NCBI GenBank assembly: GCA_016716635.1
Contig: JADJVZ010000011.1
Coordinates: 558,001-622,000 of the forward strand
Length of the DNA stretch: 64,000 nt
Source: Micropruina sp.
GTDB lineage: Bacteria > Actinomycetota > Actinomycetes > Propionibacteriales > Propionibacteriaceae
Reading direction: 5' to 3'
Position numbers and translations under genes: made by a program. Below the pieces are notes generated by a model that was given only the letters and a program-made list of their open reading frames with translations, did not search any database and had not been told where the DNA came from. Shown in pieces: positions 18,600 through 31,309 of this stretch. Numbering within the stretch: the stretch's first letter is position 1; each line of letters begins with the position of its first letter.

Positions 18600-19562
18600 G
18601 TGACTGGACCCTTTCCCCTCGTTGAACTCACCCGCGGCTCCTATACAGAGAGCCTTCACGACGGGTGGGTGGCGGCGCTGGACGCGTCCGGCCGCCTCGC
18701 GGTTGACGTGGGCGCCGATACGGTCGTCCTGCCGCGGTCGACCCTCAAACCGCTGCAGGTCCTGGCGTGCCTTCGGCTCGGCGTCCAGGTGGCCGACGAG
18801 GAGCTAGCGCTGGGGTGCTCCAGCCACGACGGCACAGACGAACACGTTGCGGTGGTGCGGCGCATTCTGGCCGCCTACGACCTCAATGAAGCCGACCTCG
18901 GGTGTACGCCCCTTTATCCCACCCACGACCTCACGCGGGCCCGCCTGCTCGTAGCTGGTGAGCCGCCCGCCGCGATCCGTGCCGATTGCTCGGGTAAGCA
19001 TGCGGTGCTTCTCGCTGCTTGTGTGGCTCAAGGCTGGCCACTCGACGGTTACCTCGACCCCAGCCACCCTCTTCAGCTGGCGTTGAGGGCTGTCATTGGG
19101 GAGTTGGCGCAGGAAGTCCCGGGGGAGCCCACGGTCGACGGCTGTGGTGCACCGGTGATGGGTGTGACACTGCGGGGCCTGGCGCGTGCCTTCCGCACCC
19201 TCGCCATGGCCCCGGCCGGCCACGAGCACGCGATCGCCGAGGCCTTCCGACGCTACCCCTGGTACGTGGGCGGCCGTCCGCACGACGACACCGACCTCAT
19301 GGATGTGGTGCCGGGTGCGATGGCGAAGCTGGGGGCCGAAGGGCTCTTTGTGATGGCGCTGGCCACGGGGGAGACAGTCGCGCTAAAGATCGCGGACGGT
19401 TCCGGCAGGGCCCGGAAGCTGGTGGCGCTGGCTGCCCTTCGGGTTGCAGGGGGGAATATTGGCGATTCTTTGGCCAATCTCGACGTGGCGGTCTTGGGAC
19501 ACGGGGAACAGGTGGGATCTGCGCGAATGGCACCCCAATGGGCTCATTTGCCATCTGACTAG
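18600..19562 (+). CDS. L-asparaginase II family protein
   Basis: 320 residues matching the asparaginase II (Rhizobium-type, thermolabile) family rather than the AnsA/AnsB fold. Recognisable parts are LVELTRGSYTESLHDGWVA in outline, the STLKPLQ segment with its catalytic Ser-Lys pair, CSSHDGTDEH, and DCSGKHAVLLAAC, which holds the conserved Cys/Ser/Lys/His group. It would release ammonia from asparagine. GTG 18600 comes 6 nt after TACCCT (18588-18593), so it may be leaderless. It is a single gene between tyrS and the rRNA operon. Confidence 0.88.
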   Translation: MTGPFPLVELTRGSYTESLHDGWVAALDASGRLAVDVGADTVVLPRSTLKPLQVLACLRLGVQVADEELALGCSSHDGTDEHVAVVRRILAAYDLNEADLGCTPLYPTHDLTRARLLVAGEPPAAIRADCSGKHAVLLAACVAQGWPLDGYLDPSHPLQLALRAVIGELAQEVPGEPTVDGCGAPVMGVTLRGLARAFRTLAMAPAGHEHAIAEAFRRYPWYVGGRPHDDTDLMDVVPGAMAKLGAEGLFVMALATGETVALKIADGSGRARKLVALAALRVAGGNIGDSLANLDVAVLGHGEQVGSARMAPQWAHLPSD

Positions 19563-19612
19563 GGCATTTGCCGCCATCCCGGCTCCGACACGCCCGGGGG
19601 TCTCGCAGTGAT

Positions 19613-19641
19613 TTGACCTCTCCCGCCTAGCTCCGTAATGT
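19613..19641 (+). promoter_or_regulatory. Upstream rRNA operon promoter
   Basis: TTGACC (19613-19618), 17-nt spacer, TAATGT (19636-19641). This is close to the vegetative sigma-70 consensus and is the more distal of two promoters before the 16S gene. Confidence 0.75.
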
Positions 19642-19799
19642 TTACCAAGCCTTCCCGGTGACGCGGACGGGCCAGGGAACTGGACCGGACGAACCGGAGG
19701 CCGAATCCCACAAAAGCGATTCGGACGACGTATGCCTGTGATGGGCAGCGGAGCCCGATACTACGCCTATGGGGGAGGGGCTCGAAGCCTGAAGCCGGT

Positions 19800-19828
19800 T
19801 TGACACCGACGAGGGAACAGAGTAAAGT
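19800..19828 (+). promoter_or_regulatory. Main rRNA operon promoter
   Basis: TTGACA (19800-19805), exact 17-nt spacer, TAAAGT (19823-19828). The consensus -35 and ideal spacing indicate a strong vegetative promoter, with transcription starting near 19835, about 250 nt before the 16S gene. Confidence 0.85.
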
Positions 19829-19885
19829 AGAACGAGTTGCCCCAAGCAACAGTCGAAAGACTGAAGCGCGGTGCGCATCCGAAAC

Positions 19886-19906
19886 TTGAGAACTCAACAG
19901 CGTGCT
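19886..19906 (+). other. 5' arm of 16S precursor processing stem
   Basis: The leader contains TTGAGAACTCAACAG followed by CGTGCT. CAACAGCGTGCT (19895-19906) is the exact reverse complement of AGCACGCTGTTG at 21782-21793 in the spacer after 16S. The pairing loops out the 16S precursor, the usual RNase III target. Confidence 0.75.
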
Positions 19907-20085
19907 TAAAGTCAATGCACAGACTCACATAGTGAGTCGAAATTAGACTCGATGTATTTCGAGTCGAACCCGTCCCAAGCTAAGGCTTGGAATGGATTCC
20001 TTTGATTATTGATAAGGTCAGTAAATGATCTTTTGTCAGTTGTCGAACCAAAGTTGATAGCAAGGCCTTCGGGCTACGCAATAAG

Positions 20086-21925
<1,840 letters not shown>

Positions 21926-21927
21926 TA

Positions 21928-25031
<3,104 letters not shown>

Positions 25032-25045
25032 CTACAAAGTTGCTA

Positions 25046-25059
25046 CGCGTCCACTGTGC
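25046..25059 (+). other. 3' arm of 23S processing stem
   Basis: CGCGTCCACTGTGC is the exact complement of 21896-21909; the flanks (CTACAAAG inside and GTTCTCGAGAAA outside) also pair with the spacer, giving a stem of more than 30 bp with few mismatches. Confidence 0.8.
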
Positions 25060-25118
25060 GGTTCTCGAGAAACGGTCGGGACTCTCGCGAAAGCGATGAG
25101 TCCGACTAACTCCATAGA

Positions 25119-25237
25119 GTTTCGGTGACCATAGTAAAAGGGAAACGCCCAGTTCCATTCCGAACCTGGAAGCTAAGCCTTTTAACGCCGATGGTACTGC
25201 AGGGGGGACCCTGTGGGAGAGTAGGAAGTTGCCGGAC
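25119..25237 (+). rRNA. rrf: 5S ribosomal RNA
   Basis: About 118 nt, beginning GTTTCGGTGACCATAG and ending near GTTGCCGGAC, with the conserved CCCAGTTCCATTCCGAACC and GCCGATGGTACTGC segments. The two ends pair to form helix I. Ends approximate. Confidence 0.95.
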
Positions 25238-25241
25238 ATAT

Positions 25242-25283
25242 AAACACCCCCTGGGTGATCTTAGGATCACCCAGGGGGTGTTT
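25242..25283 (+). terminator. Strong intrinsic terminator of the rRNA operon
   Basis: A perfect 19-bp stem (25242-25260 with 25265-25283) with a TTAG loop, starting 5 nt after the 5S gene. It is followed by a T-rich stretch (GGCGTTTT). The stem runs from AAACACCCCC to GGGGGTGTTT, so it could work on both strands. Confidence 0.95.
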
Positions 25284-25317
25284 GGCGTTTTAGGGTCCTT
25301 TCAGGGACGATGGTCTA

Positions 25318-27501
25318 GTGAGTGAACAGAGCGGCAGCGGGGACGAATCGTCGTCCCGTCCAGATCGATCCGATCGACCAGCAAGGGGTGGAGACCGGGG
25401 CGGTAACGCCGGCGGGTACCGCGGCGGCTCTGGGGGATCGTCCAGCGGTGGATACCGTGGCAACTCCGGCGGTTCGTCGGGCGGTTACCGCGGTAACTCA
25501 GGCGGATCGTCGGGGGGATACCGCGGCAATTCCGGAGGCTCGTCGAGCGGTGGTTACCGCGGTGGCAGCTCGGGTGGATCGTCCGGGGGATACCGTGGCG
25601 GCAGTTCGGGTGGCTCGTCCAGCGGTGGATACCGCGGCGGCAGCGCCGGCGGAGGCTACCAAGGCCGCTCCCAGGGCGACGATCGTCGTTCGGGCGGCTC
25701 TTACGGGGATCGTCCTCCCCGTCGTGACTTCAGTGAGCGTCCCCCGCGTGACTTCTCTGAGCGCCCTCGTGAGGACCGTCCGCCGCGGGACTTCTCCGAT
25801 CGTCCCCGTCGGGACTTCGGAGATCGCCCCCAGCGCAACTTCAACGATCGGCCTCCGCGCGATGACCGCGGTCCCCGTAACTACTCGGATCGTCCGCCGC
25901 GTGACTTCGGCGACCGTCCCCCCCGTGACGACCGCGGTCCCCGTAACTACTCGGACCGCCCGCCCCGCGACTTCTCCGACCGGCCCCGCCGCGACTTCGG
26001 AGACCGTCCCCAGCGCAACTTCTCGGATCGTCCGCCGCGTGACTTCGGCGACCGTCCCCCCCGTGACGACCGCGGTCCCCGTAACTACTCGGACCGCCCG
26101 CCCCGCGACTTCTCCGACCGGCCCCGCCGCGACTTCGGAGACCGTCCCCAGCGGAACTTCTCGGATCGTCCGCCGCGTGACTTCGGCGACCGTCCCCCCC
26201 GTGACGACCGCGGTCCCCGTAACTACTCGGACCGCCCGCCCCGCGACTTCTCCGACCGGCCCCGCCGCGACTTCGGAGATCGCCCCCCGCGCGACTTCGG
26301 GGATCGGCCGCCGCGCAGCTACTCCGATAGGCCACAGCGCGACTTCTCCGACCGTCCGCGTCGTGATTTCGGCGACCGTCCCCAGCGGGACGATCGCGGT
26401 CCCCGCAGCTATTCGGACCGTCCTCCGCGCGACTTCTCTGATCGTCCGCGTCGTGATTTCGGTGACCGTCCCCAGCGGGACTTCTCTGATCGTCCGCGCT
26501 ACGACGAGCCGCCGCGTCCCGGTCTGGCTCCGAAAGAGGACGAGCCTCGCACTCCCGAGGGCGTTGACCTCAATGAGTTGTCACGCGGCGTCCGCGCTGA
26601 GCTGAGGGGTCTTTCGCCCGAGCTCGCCGAGATCGTCGGGGCGCACATGGTGATGGCCGGCCGCCTTCTGGCCACCGACCCCGCTCTGGCCTACCGTCAC
26701 GCGGACGCGGCCCGTCGCCGCGCCTCGCGACTGCCGGTGACCCGGGAGGCGACCGCCGAGACCGCGTATGCGGCCGGTGAGTGGGCTATCGCGCTCAACG
26801 AGTACCGGGCCCTGCGTCGCATGAACGGCGGCAACGAGTTCGTGGCGGCCATGGCCGACTGCGAGCGCGCCCTGGGCCGTCCCCAGGCAGCTTTGAAGCT
26901 GCTGAAGGAGGCGCTCGACGCCTCCCCGAAGACGAACGACCGCATCGAGCTCCGGCTCGTCGAGGCCGGATCCCGTCAGGACCTCGGTCAAATGGACGAG
27001 GCGCTTCGGGTTCTCAAGACCGAGATCGAGGTCAGCTCTGGCAAGGGCTCACGCCAAGCGCGCGCTAACCTCCGCTACGGCTACGCCGCGATGCTCGAGG
27101 CCTCCGGCGATCCCGGCCAGGCCGAGAAGTGGTTCGTTGCCGCCGCCGCGCTCGACGACGACGGTGAGACCGACGCCCAAGAGCGGGCCGAGGCTCTTCA
27201 GGGCTTCAAGCTCGAGGTTGACGAAGACGCCTTCGACGACGAGGAAGACTCCGATGAGGATGACTCTGATGAGGACGATGACTCCGACGAGGACGATGAC
27301 TCTGACGAGGACGATGACTCTGACGAGGACGATGACTCTGACGAGGACGATGACTCCGACGAGGACGATGACTCCGACGAGGACGATGACTCCGACGAGG
27401 ATGACGACTCCGACGAGGACGATGACGACTCCGACGACGAGGACGAGACAACCTCTGAGTCGGACGCCGAAGGTGAGCCTGAAGGGGAACACCAGGAGTG
27501 A
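25318..27501 (+). CDS. Repeat-rich disordered protein with a helical (TPR-like) core
   Basis: 727 residues in four parts. Residues 1-125 are Gly/Ser/Tyr/Arg repeats (GGYRGGSSGGSS). Residues about 126-400 are Arg-Asp-Phe repeats of the type SDRPPRDFGDRPQR. Residues about 410-630 are predicted helical and contain alternating short helices (YRALRRMNGGNEFVAAMADC, ALKLLKEALDASPK) like tetratricopeptide repeats. The tail from residue 645 is SDEDDD repeats. Strong charge separation (basic middle, acidic end) and RG-type repeats suggest RNA binding or condensate formation, but that is inference. Genes of this type precede a HAD gene and tlyA-nadK-recN in other actinobacteria (from memory). GTG 25318 follows GACGAT by 6 nt. 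The next gene overlaps by 4 nt. Confidence 0.85.
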   Translation: MSEQSGSGDESSSRPDRSDRPARGGDRGGNAGGYRGGSGGSSSGGYRGNSGGSSGGYRGNSGGSSGGYRGNSGGSSSGGYRGGSSGGSSGGYRGGSSGGSSSGGYRGGSAGGGYQGRSQGDDRRSGGSYGDRPPRRDFSERPPRDFSERPREDRPPRDFSDRPRRDFGDRPQRNFNDRPPRDDRGPRNYSDRPPRDFGDRPPRDDRGPRNYSDRPPRDFSDRPRRDFGDRPQRNFSDRPPRDFGDRPPRDDRGPRNYSDRPPRDFSDRPRRDFGDRPQRNFSDRPPRDFGDRPPRDDRGPRNYSDRPPRDFSDRPRRDFGDRPPRDFGDRPPRSYSDRPQRDFSDRPRRDFGDRPQRDDRGPRSYSDRPPRDFSDRPRRDFGDRPQRDFSDRPRYDEPPRPGLAPKEDEPRTPEGVDLNELSRGVRAELRGLSPELAEIVGAHMVMAGRLLATDPALAYRHADAARRRASRLPVTREATAETAYAAGEWAIALNEYRALRRMNGGNEFVAAMADCERALGRPQAALKLLKEALDASPKTNDRIELRLVEAGSRQDLGQMDEALRVLKTEIEVSSGKGSRQARANLRYGYAAMLEASGDPGQAEKWFVAAAALDDDGETDAQERAEALQGFKLEVDEDAFDDEEDSDEDDSDEDDDSDEDDDSDEDDDSDEDDDSDEDDDSDEDDDSDEDDDSDEDDDSDEDDDDSDDEDETTSESDAEGEPEGEHQE
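25910..26290 (+). repeat. 138-bp in-frame tandem repeat (about 2.7 copies)
   Basis: Near-identical units recur with 138-bp spacing: the segment GACGACCGCGGTCCCCG starts at 25927, 26065 and 26203. Each unit encodes 46 residues of the Arg/Asp/Phe region. The near-identity at synonymous positions points to recent duplication or gene conversion, so copy number may vary between strains or in assemblies. Confidence 0.9.
27250..27429 (+). repeat. 18-bp repeat encoding the Ser-Asp-Glu-Asp tail
   Basis: Ten consecutive units, mostly TCYGACGAGGACGATGAC, encode SDEDDD. The first unit is 15 bp and the last 21 bp; the eight in between are 18 bp. Replication slippage is likely here. Confidence 0.9.
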
Positions 27502-28496
27502 TGCAGCGCCTGGCGGACGCCTACGACGTCGCGTTTTTTGATCTGGACGGGGTTATTTACCTCGGTCCGGAGCCTGTGGATGGCGCGGCAGCTGCCCTCG
27601 CGGAGCTGCGGGCGTCGGGCGTCCGTGTGGCGTTCGTCACGAATAACGCGGCGCCCACGGCGGCGTCGGTGGCCAAGAAGCTCACCAAGTTGGGGTTTCC
27701 CAACGATCAAGATGAGCTCATCACCTCAGCGCAGGCAGCCGCCCACGCGTTGGAGGAGCGGCTACACCCTGGCTCTATGGTGCTGGTATGTGGCACTCAT
27801 AATCTGGTGAATTTGATCCGGCAGGCGGGGCTCAATACGACAGAGAGCGCCGAGGACGATCCAGTGGCCGTCATCATGGGGTACGACCCCGAGATGACGT
27901 GGCCCCGGCTGGATGAGGCCGCGTTGGCGCTGCAGCGGGGGGCAACCTGGTTCGCGACGAACCCGGATCTCACCCGTCCCACCAACCGCGGGTTGGTGCC
28001 CGGCCTCGGATCCATGATCAACGCTGTCGGGGAGTGCGTCCCCGGCCAGCGTCCCGAAATGTTCGGGAAGCCCTACCAACCCTTGTTCGAGGAGATGCTG
28101 CGGCGTACCGAGGCCGAACACCCGATCTTCGTCGGTGACCGCTTGGATACCGACATCGAGGGTGCGCGGGTGGCGGACATGGATTCCTTGTTTGTGCTCT
28201 CGGGCTCGCATGGCAAGCAGCGCCTCGTCGAGGCGGTGCCGGCGGAACGTCCGACGTACCTGGGCTGGGACGTGGGAGCACTTCTCGCACCCGCCAGGGT
28301 TGGCCATCTCGAAGGAGGAGCCGCACGCTGCGGTAACATCGCGGCGTCGGTGACCAACGGCAGCGTGACGCTGTCGGGCGACACCGTCGAACTTTCGGCC
28401 CAGTTGGATGCCCTCTGGGCCACCTGTCTCCTCACGTGGGAGACGCCCGGGCTCGACGTAACCGGGGCGCTCGCCGCCCTTGATCTGCTTCCCTGA
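27498..28496 (+). CDS. HAD-superfamily subfamily IIA phosphatase
   Basis: 332 residues. Motif I is FFDLDGVIY near residue 14, motif II FVTNNAAP near 46, motif III Lys in MFGKPYQPLF, motif IV GDRLDTDIEGA. About 80 residues after the HAD core (from about 255) form an extra C-terminal part unlike the gene at 5120. Phosphoglycolate- or nucleotide-type phosphatase, substrate unknown. GTG 27498 overlaps the upstream stop; ATG 27501 is an equal alternative, with GGGGA upstream. Likely co-transcribed with the repeat protein, an arrangement kept in relatives (memory). Confidence 0.9.
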   Translation: MMQRLADAYDVAFFDLDGVIYLGPEPVDGAAAALAELRASGVRVAFVTNNAAPTAASVAKKLTKLGFPNDQDELITSAQAAAHALEERLHPGSMVLVCGTHNLVNLIRQAGLNTTESAEDDPVAVIMGYDPEMTWPRLDEAALALQRGATWFATNPDLTRPTNRGLVPGLGSMINAVGECVPGQRPEMFGKPYQPLFEEMLRRTEAEHPIFVGDRLDTDIEGARVADMDSLFVLSGSHGKQRLVEAVPAERPTYLGWDVGALLAPARVGHLEGGAARCGNIAASVTNGSVTLSGDTVELSAQLDALWATCLLTWETPGLDVTGALAALDLLP

Positions 28497-28509
28497 CCGA
28501 AAGGCCACC

Positions 28510-29091
28510 ATGCGCAGCAACAACAGCGCCCTCGACCTCGCCCTTGTGGCCGTTTTCGCCGCGCTTCTCGCGGCCCTCTCCCTGACCCCCGCCATCCCCG
28601 TGGGAGCGCTGGGCGTCCCCATCACTCTTCAGGCGCTCGGCGTCATGATCATCGGGCTGGTGCTCGGCCCCTGGCGCGGGGCGGCCGCGGTCCTGCTCTA
28701 CCTCGCGGTGGGCTTCGCCGGTCTCCCCGTCTTCGCCAATGGCGGAGCCGGGATCGGCATGTTCGGAAAGCCCTCCATTGGGTACCTACTGAGCTTCCCG
28801 CTGGCCGCCTTCGTGATCGGCTACCTGTCTCGCCTGTTCGTCCGCACCAACCGCCGTCCCGAGGGCGTCTGGCTGTTCGTGGCCGCGCTCGCGGGCGTCG
28901 TGGTCAACCACCTCTTCGGGATCATCGGCATGAGCCTGGTCGCTCACATCGACCTCATCAAGGCCGCGGGCATCGACGTGGTTTACCTGCCTGGTGACGT
29001 GGCCAAGGCCGTCGTCGCCGCGGCGGTCGCCGTGGTGGTCCACAAGGCCTTCCCGCTGCTGCTCGCGAGGCCCGTGGCCCTCCAGCGGTGA
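28510..29091 (+). CDS. bioY: Biotin transporter substrate-binding subunit BioY (ECF S component)
   Basis: 193 residues, about six membrane segments, with the BioY hallmarks VPITLQALGVMIIGLVLGP in outline (key residues PITLQ and G-WRG), GLPVFANGGAGIG and GYLLSFP. It binds biotin in the membrane and associates with the EcfA/EcfT module encoded by the next two genes. ATG 28510 gives a normal N-terminus; an in-frame ATG 30 nt upstream overlaps the preceding stop. No biotin operator was recognised. Confidence 0.95.
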   Translation: MRSNNSALDLALVAVFAALLAALSLTPAIPVGALGVPITLQALGVMIIGLVLGPWRGAAAVLLYLAVGFAGLPVFANGGAGIGMFGKPSIGYLLSFPLAAFVIGYLSRLFVRTNRRPEGVWLFVAALAGVVVNHLFGIIGMSLVAHIDLIKAAGIDVVYLPGDVAKAVVAAAVAVVVHKAFPLLLARPVALQR

Positions 29092-29771
29092 TCGAGTTCG
29101 CCGACGTCACGGTCAGCGTCCCGAGGCCCCGGGGCACCCGGACGCTGCTCCGTGGCATTGCGCTGCAACTCACCGAACAACGCATCGCCGTCATCGGACC
29201 CAACGGCTCCGGAAAATCCACGCTGCTGCGGCTCATGAACGGCCTCATCGCCCCCACCCAGGGGCGCGTGACCGTCGACGGTCTCGACACGGTGAGGGAC
29301 GGACGGAAGGTGCGCGGCCTGGTTGGGTTCGTGTTCACCGATCCGGCCACCCAACTGGTCATGGCCACTCCGTTGGACGACGTGGAACTTAGCCTGCGCA
29401 AACGGGTCCCGAACAAGGACGAACGCCGCGCCACGGCGATGCGGCTTTTAGCCGAGCACGGCCTGGCCGACCTGGCGGAGCAATCGGTGTTCGACCTGTC
29501 GGGCGGCGAGCGGCAACTCGTGGCGCTGGCGTCCGTCCTGGCCGTGGAACCCAGCGTGATCGTGGCCGACGAACCCACCACTCTGCTCGATCTGCGCAAT
29601 CGCAACCTGGTCCGGCAGCGGCTGGCAGCCCTGCCGCACCAGGTCATCGTCGCCACCCACGACCTCGAACTGGCGGCCGACGCGGAGCGCGTCCTGCTGG
29701 TCGAGGACGGACGGGTGAGCGCCGACGGCGCCCCGGATGAGGTCATCGCGCACTATCGGGCATCGGTATGA
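29088..29771 (+). CDS. bioM: ECF transporter ATPase (biotin)
   Basis: 227 residues, ABC ATPase: Walker A GPNGSGKST near residues 38-46, Q-loop region FTDPATQLV, signature LSGGERQL, Walker B VIVADEPT, and switch His in ATHDLEL. FVFTDPATQL differs from the common FQNPDDQ of EcfA, with Phe-Thr-Asp in place of Phe-Gln-Asn. GTG start overlaps the bioY stop. It energises biotin import with BioN and BioY. Confidence 0.93.
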   Translation: MIEFADVTVSVPRPRGTRTLLRGIALQLTEQRIAVIGPNGSGKSTLLRLMNGLIAPTQGRVTVDGLDTVRDGRKVRGLVGFVFTDPATQLVMATPLDDVELSLRKRVPNKDERRATAMRLLAEHGLADLAEQSVFDLSGGERQLVALASVLAVEPSVIVADEPTTLLDLRNRNLVRQRLAALPHQVIVATHDLELAADAERVLLVEDGRVSADGAPDEVIAHYRASV

Positions 29772-30379
29772 GCGAGCTTTTCGGCACCTACCAGCCCGGG
29801 ACCAGCCTGTGGCATCGGCTGGGCGCCGGTCCGAAATACCTGTGCTTGCTGGCGCTGCTGCTGCCCCCGCTAATCCTGCAGAACGGGATCGTCACCCTCG
29901 CCGGCCTAGGCGTCACGGCGATCGTGCTGCTCACCACCGGGCTGGGGCCGAAGACACTCGCCATCCCGTGGGGGTTGGTCTTCCTGCTCGCCCTGCTGGC
30001 CGGCTTTCAGGTCTTTCTCGGTCGCCCCGACTTGGCGGTGGTCGTGGCCGGCAACCTGCTCGTCGCGGTGTGGTCGTCCCGATTGCTGCTGTTCACGACG
30101 CCGGGCTCCGAGCTCGTGGACGCCCTCATCGCCGCCTGCCAACCGCTGCGATTCGTCGGGGTGTCGCCCGAGCGGGTCGGGTTGGCCGTGGCGCTCATGC
30201 TGCGCAGCGTCCCGGTGCTGCTGGGCGCGTTCACGTCCGTCCGCCAAGCGGCCCGCGCCCGGGGCCTGGAACGCAACCTCATCGCCAACGTGACCCCCGT
30301 GGTGCTGCAGGCCGTGGCGTACGCGCACGCGACCGGCGAGGCCTTGGCCGCGCGGGGCTTGGGGGAGCGCGACAACTAG
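29768..30379 (+). CDS. bioN: ECF transporter transmembrane subunit (biotin)
   Basis: 203 residues, several membrane segments and the two Ala-Arg-Gly coupling motifs of EcfT proteins: RARGLE near 158 and AARGLG near 198. These cytoplasmic helices contact the ATPase. ATG overlaps the bioM stop. Completes the bioYMN operon, so this cell imports biotin. Confidence 0.92.
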   Translation: MSELFGTYQPGTSLWHRLGAGPKYLCLLALLLPPLILQNGIVTLAGLGVTAIVLLTTGLGPKTLAIPWGLVFLLALLAGFQVFLGRPDLAVVVAGNLLVAVWSSRLLLFTTPGSELVDALIAACQPLRFVGVSPERVGLAVALMLRSVPVLLGAFTSVRQAARARGLERNLIANVTPVVLQAVAYAHATGEALAARGLGERDN

Positions 30380-30388
30380 GATGACCGC

Positions 30389-30559
30389 GTGACTGAAGAA
30401 CCGCGCGAGGCTACCCCTGCGCCGCCCGTGACCGGGCACCCTGAGATCGACGCGGCGCTGGCGGCCGTCGACCTCAGCGGTCCGGTTGCCGACCACCACG
30501 AACAGCTGTCGCGCGCCCACGAGGTGCTGCAGCGCACGCTGAACGCGGACCGGCCATGA
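30389..30559 (+). CDS. 56-residue small protein upstream of tlyA
   Basis: Starts GTG at 30389 and ends TGA at 30557-30559, overlapping the tlyA ATG by 4 nt. The protein is acidic with a Pro-rich first third and a helical second half (PEIDAALAAVDLSG, then EQLSRAHEVLQRTL). TAGGAT (30377-30382) is 6 nt before the GTG, so it would be the leaderless first gene of the tlyA transcript. Similar small genes occur at this place in actinobacteria as I remember, but function is unknown. Confidence 0.75.
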   Translation: MTEEPREATPAPPVTGHPEIDAALAAVDLSGPVADHHEQLSRAHEVLQRTLNADRP

Positions 30560-31278
30560 GGCTCGACGTCGCGCTCGTGGAGCGCGGCCTGGCGCGTTCG
30601 CGTTCCCAGGCCAAAGAACTGATCACCACCGGCCGCGTCGCGGTCGACGGCGCCACCGCCACCAAGCCGGCCTTGGAGGTTCCCCCGGACGCCAACCTGG
30701 GCGTCACCGATCCGGAGCGCTACGTGTCGCGGGCTGCGAACAAGCTTCTCGGGGCCCTCGCCGACACCGGGCTTGAGGTATCGGGACGGGCCTTAGACGC
30801 CGGTGCCTCCACCGGCGGCTTCACCCAGGTTCTGCTGGAGCGGGGCGTGCATCAGGTCTTCGCGGTGGACGTCGGGCACGATCAGCTCGACGCGACGCTG
30901 CGTGAGGATCCGCGCGTGGTCGTGAGCGAGGGCCGCAACGTGCGCGATCTCACCCTCGACGACGTCGCCGGCGAGTCCGTTGACCTGCTGGTCGGCGACC
31001 TCTCGTTCATCTCCCTGCGGCTCGTGCTGCCGCAACTGCTCGGGGTGGTGCGTCCGGACGGGCGCGCCCTGCTGCTGGTGAAGCCGCAGTTCGAGGTCGG
31101 ACGCCGCGGCCTGGACGGGCCGGGGGTCGTCCGCGATCCGGCGGCCCGCGAGGCCGTCGTCGATCTCGTGGCCCAGGACGCCGAGGACTTGGGTTGGCGT
31201 GTGGCGTGGCGAGGACCGTCCCGCCTGCCGGGCCCCAAAGGCAACGTCGAGTTCTTCCTGCTGCTCGAACGGGCCTGA
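30556..31278 (+). CDS. tlyA: TlyA-family rRNA 2'-O-methyltransferase
   Basis: 240 residues. An N-terminal S4 RNA-binding domain (about 1-60, RLDVALVERGLARSRSQAKEL) is followed by an FtsJ-type Rossmann methyltransferase: DAGASTGGFTQVLLERG binds S-adenosylmethionine, and the Lys-Asp-Lys-Glu set is represented by VGDLSFISL and LLVKPQFE. In mycobacteria TlyA methylates 16S C1409 and 23S C1920 and sets capreomycin sensitivity. The ATG overlaps the small gene's stop. Confidence 0.93.
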   Translation: MRLDVALVERGLARSRSQAKELITTGRVAVDGATATKPALEVPPDANLGVTDPERYVSRAANKLLGALADTGLEVSGRALDAGASTGGFTQVLLERGVHQVFAVDVGHDQLDATLREDPRVVVSEGRNVRDLTLDDVAGESVDLLVGDLSFISLRLVLPQLLGVVRPDGRALLLVKPQFEVGRRGLDGPGVVRDPAAREAVVDLVAQDAEDLGWRVAWRGPSRLPGPKGNVEFFLLLERA

Positions 31279-31309
31279 CATGTCGGCCGCGAACAGTAGG
31301 GTTTGAGCC

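Noticed and set aside
25910..26290. CRISPR-like repetition
   Set aside because: The 138-bp units are contiguous and in frame, with no unique spacers and no cas genes.
25322..26605. 427-codon plus-strand frame within the repeat protein
   Set aside because: Frame-shifted reading of the repeats (Thr/Val/Arg-rich); the frame at 25318 continues to a helical domain and couples to the next gene.
27198..27710. Minus-strand poly-Ser protein
   Set aside because: Complement of the Asp/Glu repeat; no start signal or neighbours.
28440..28509. Biotin-related operator or riboswitch before bioY
   Set aside because: Only 13 nt separate the upstream stop from the bioY ATG and no palindrome is present.
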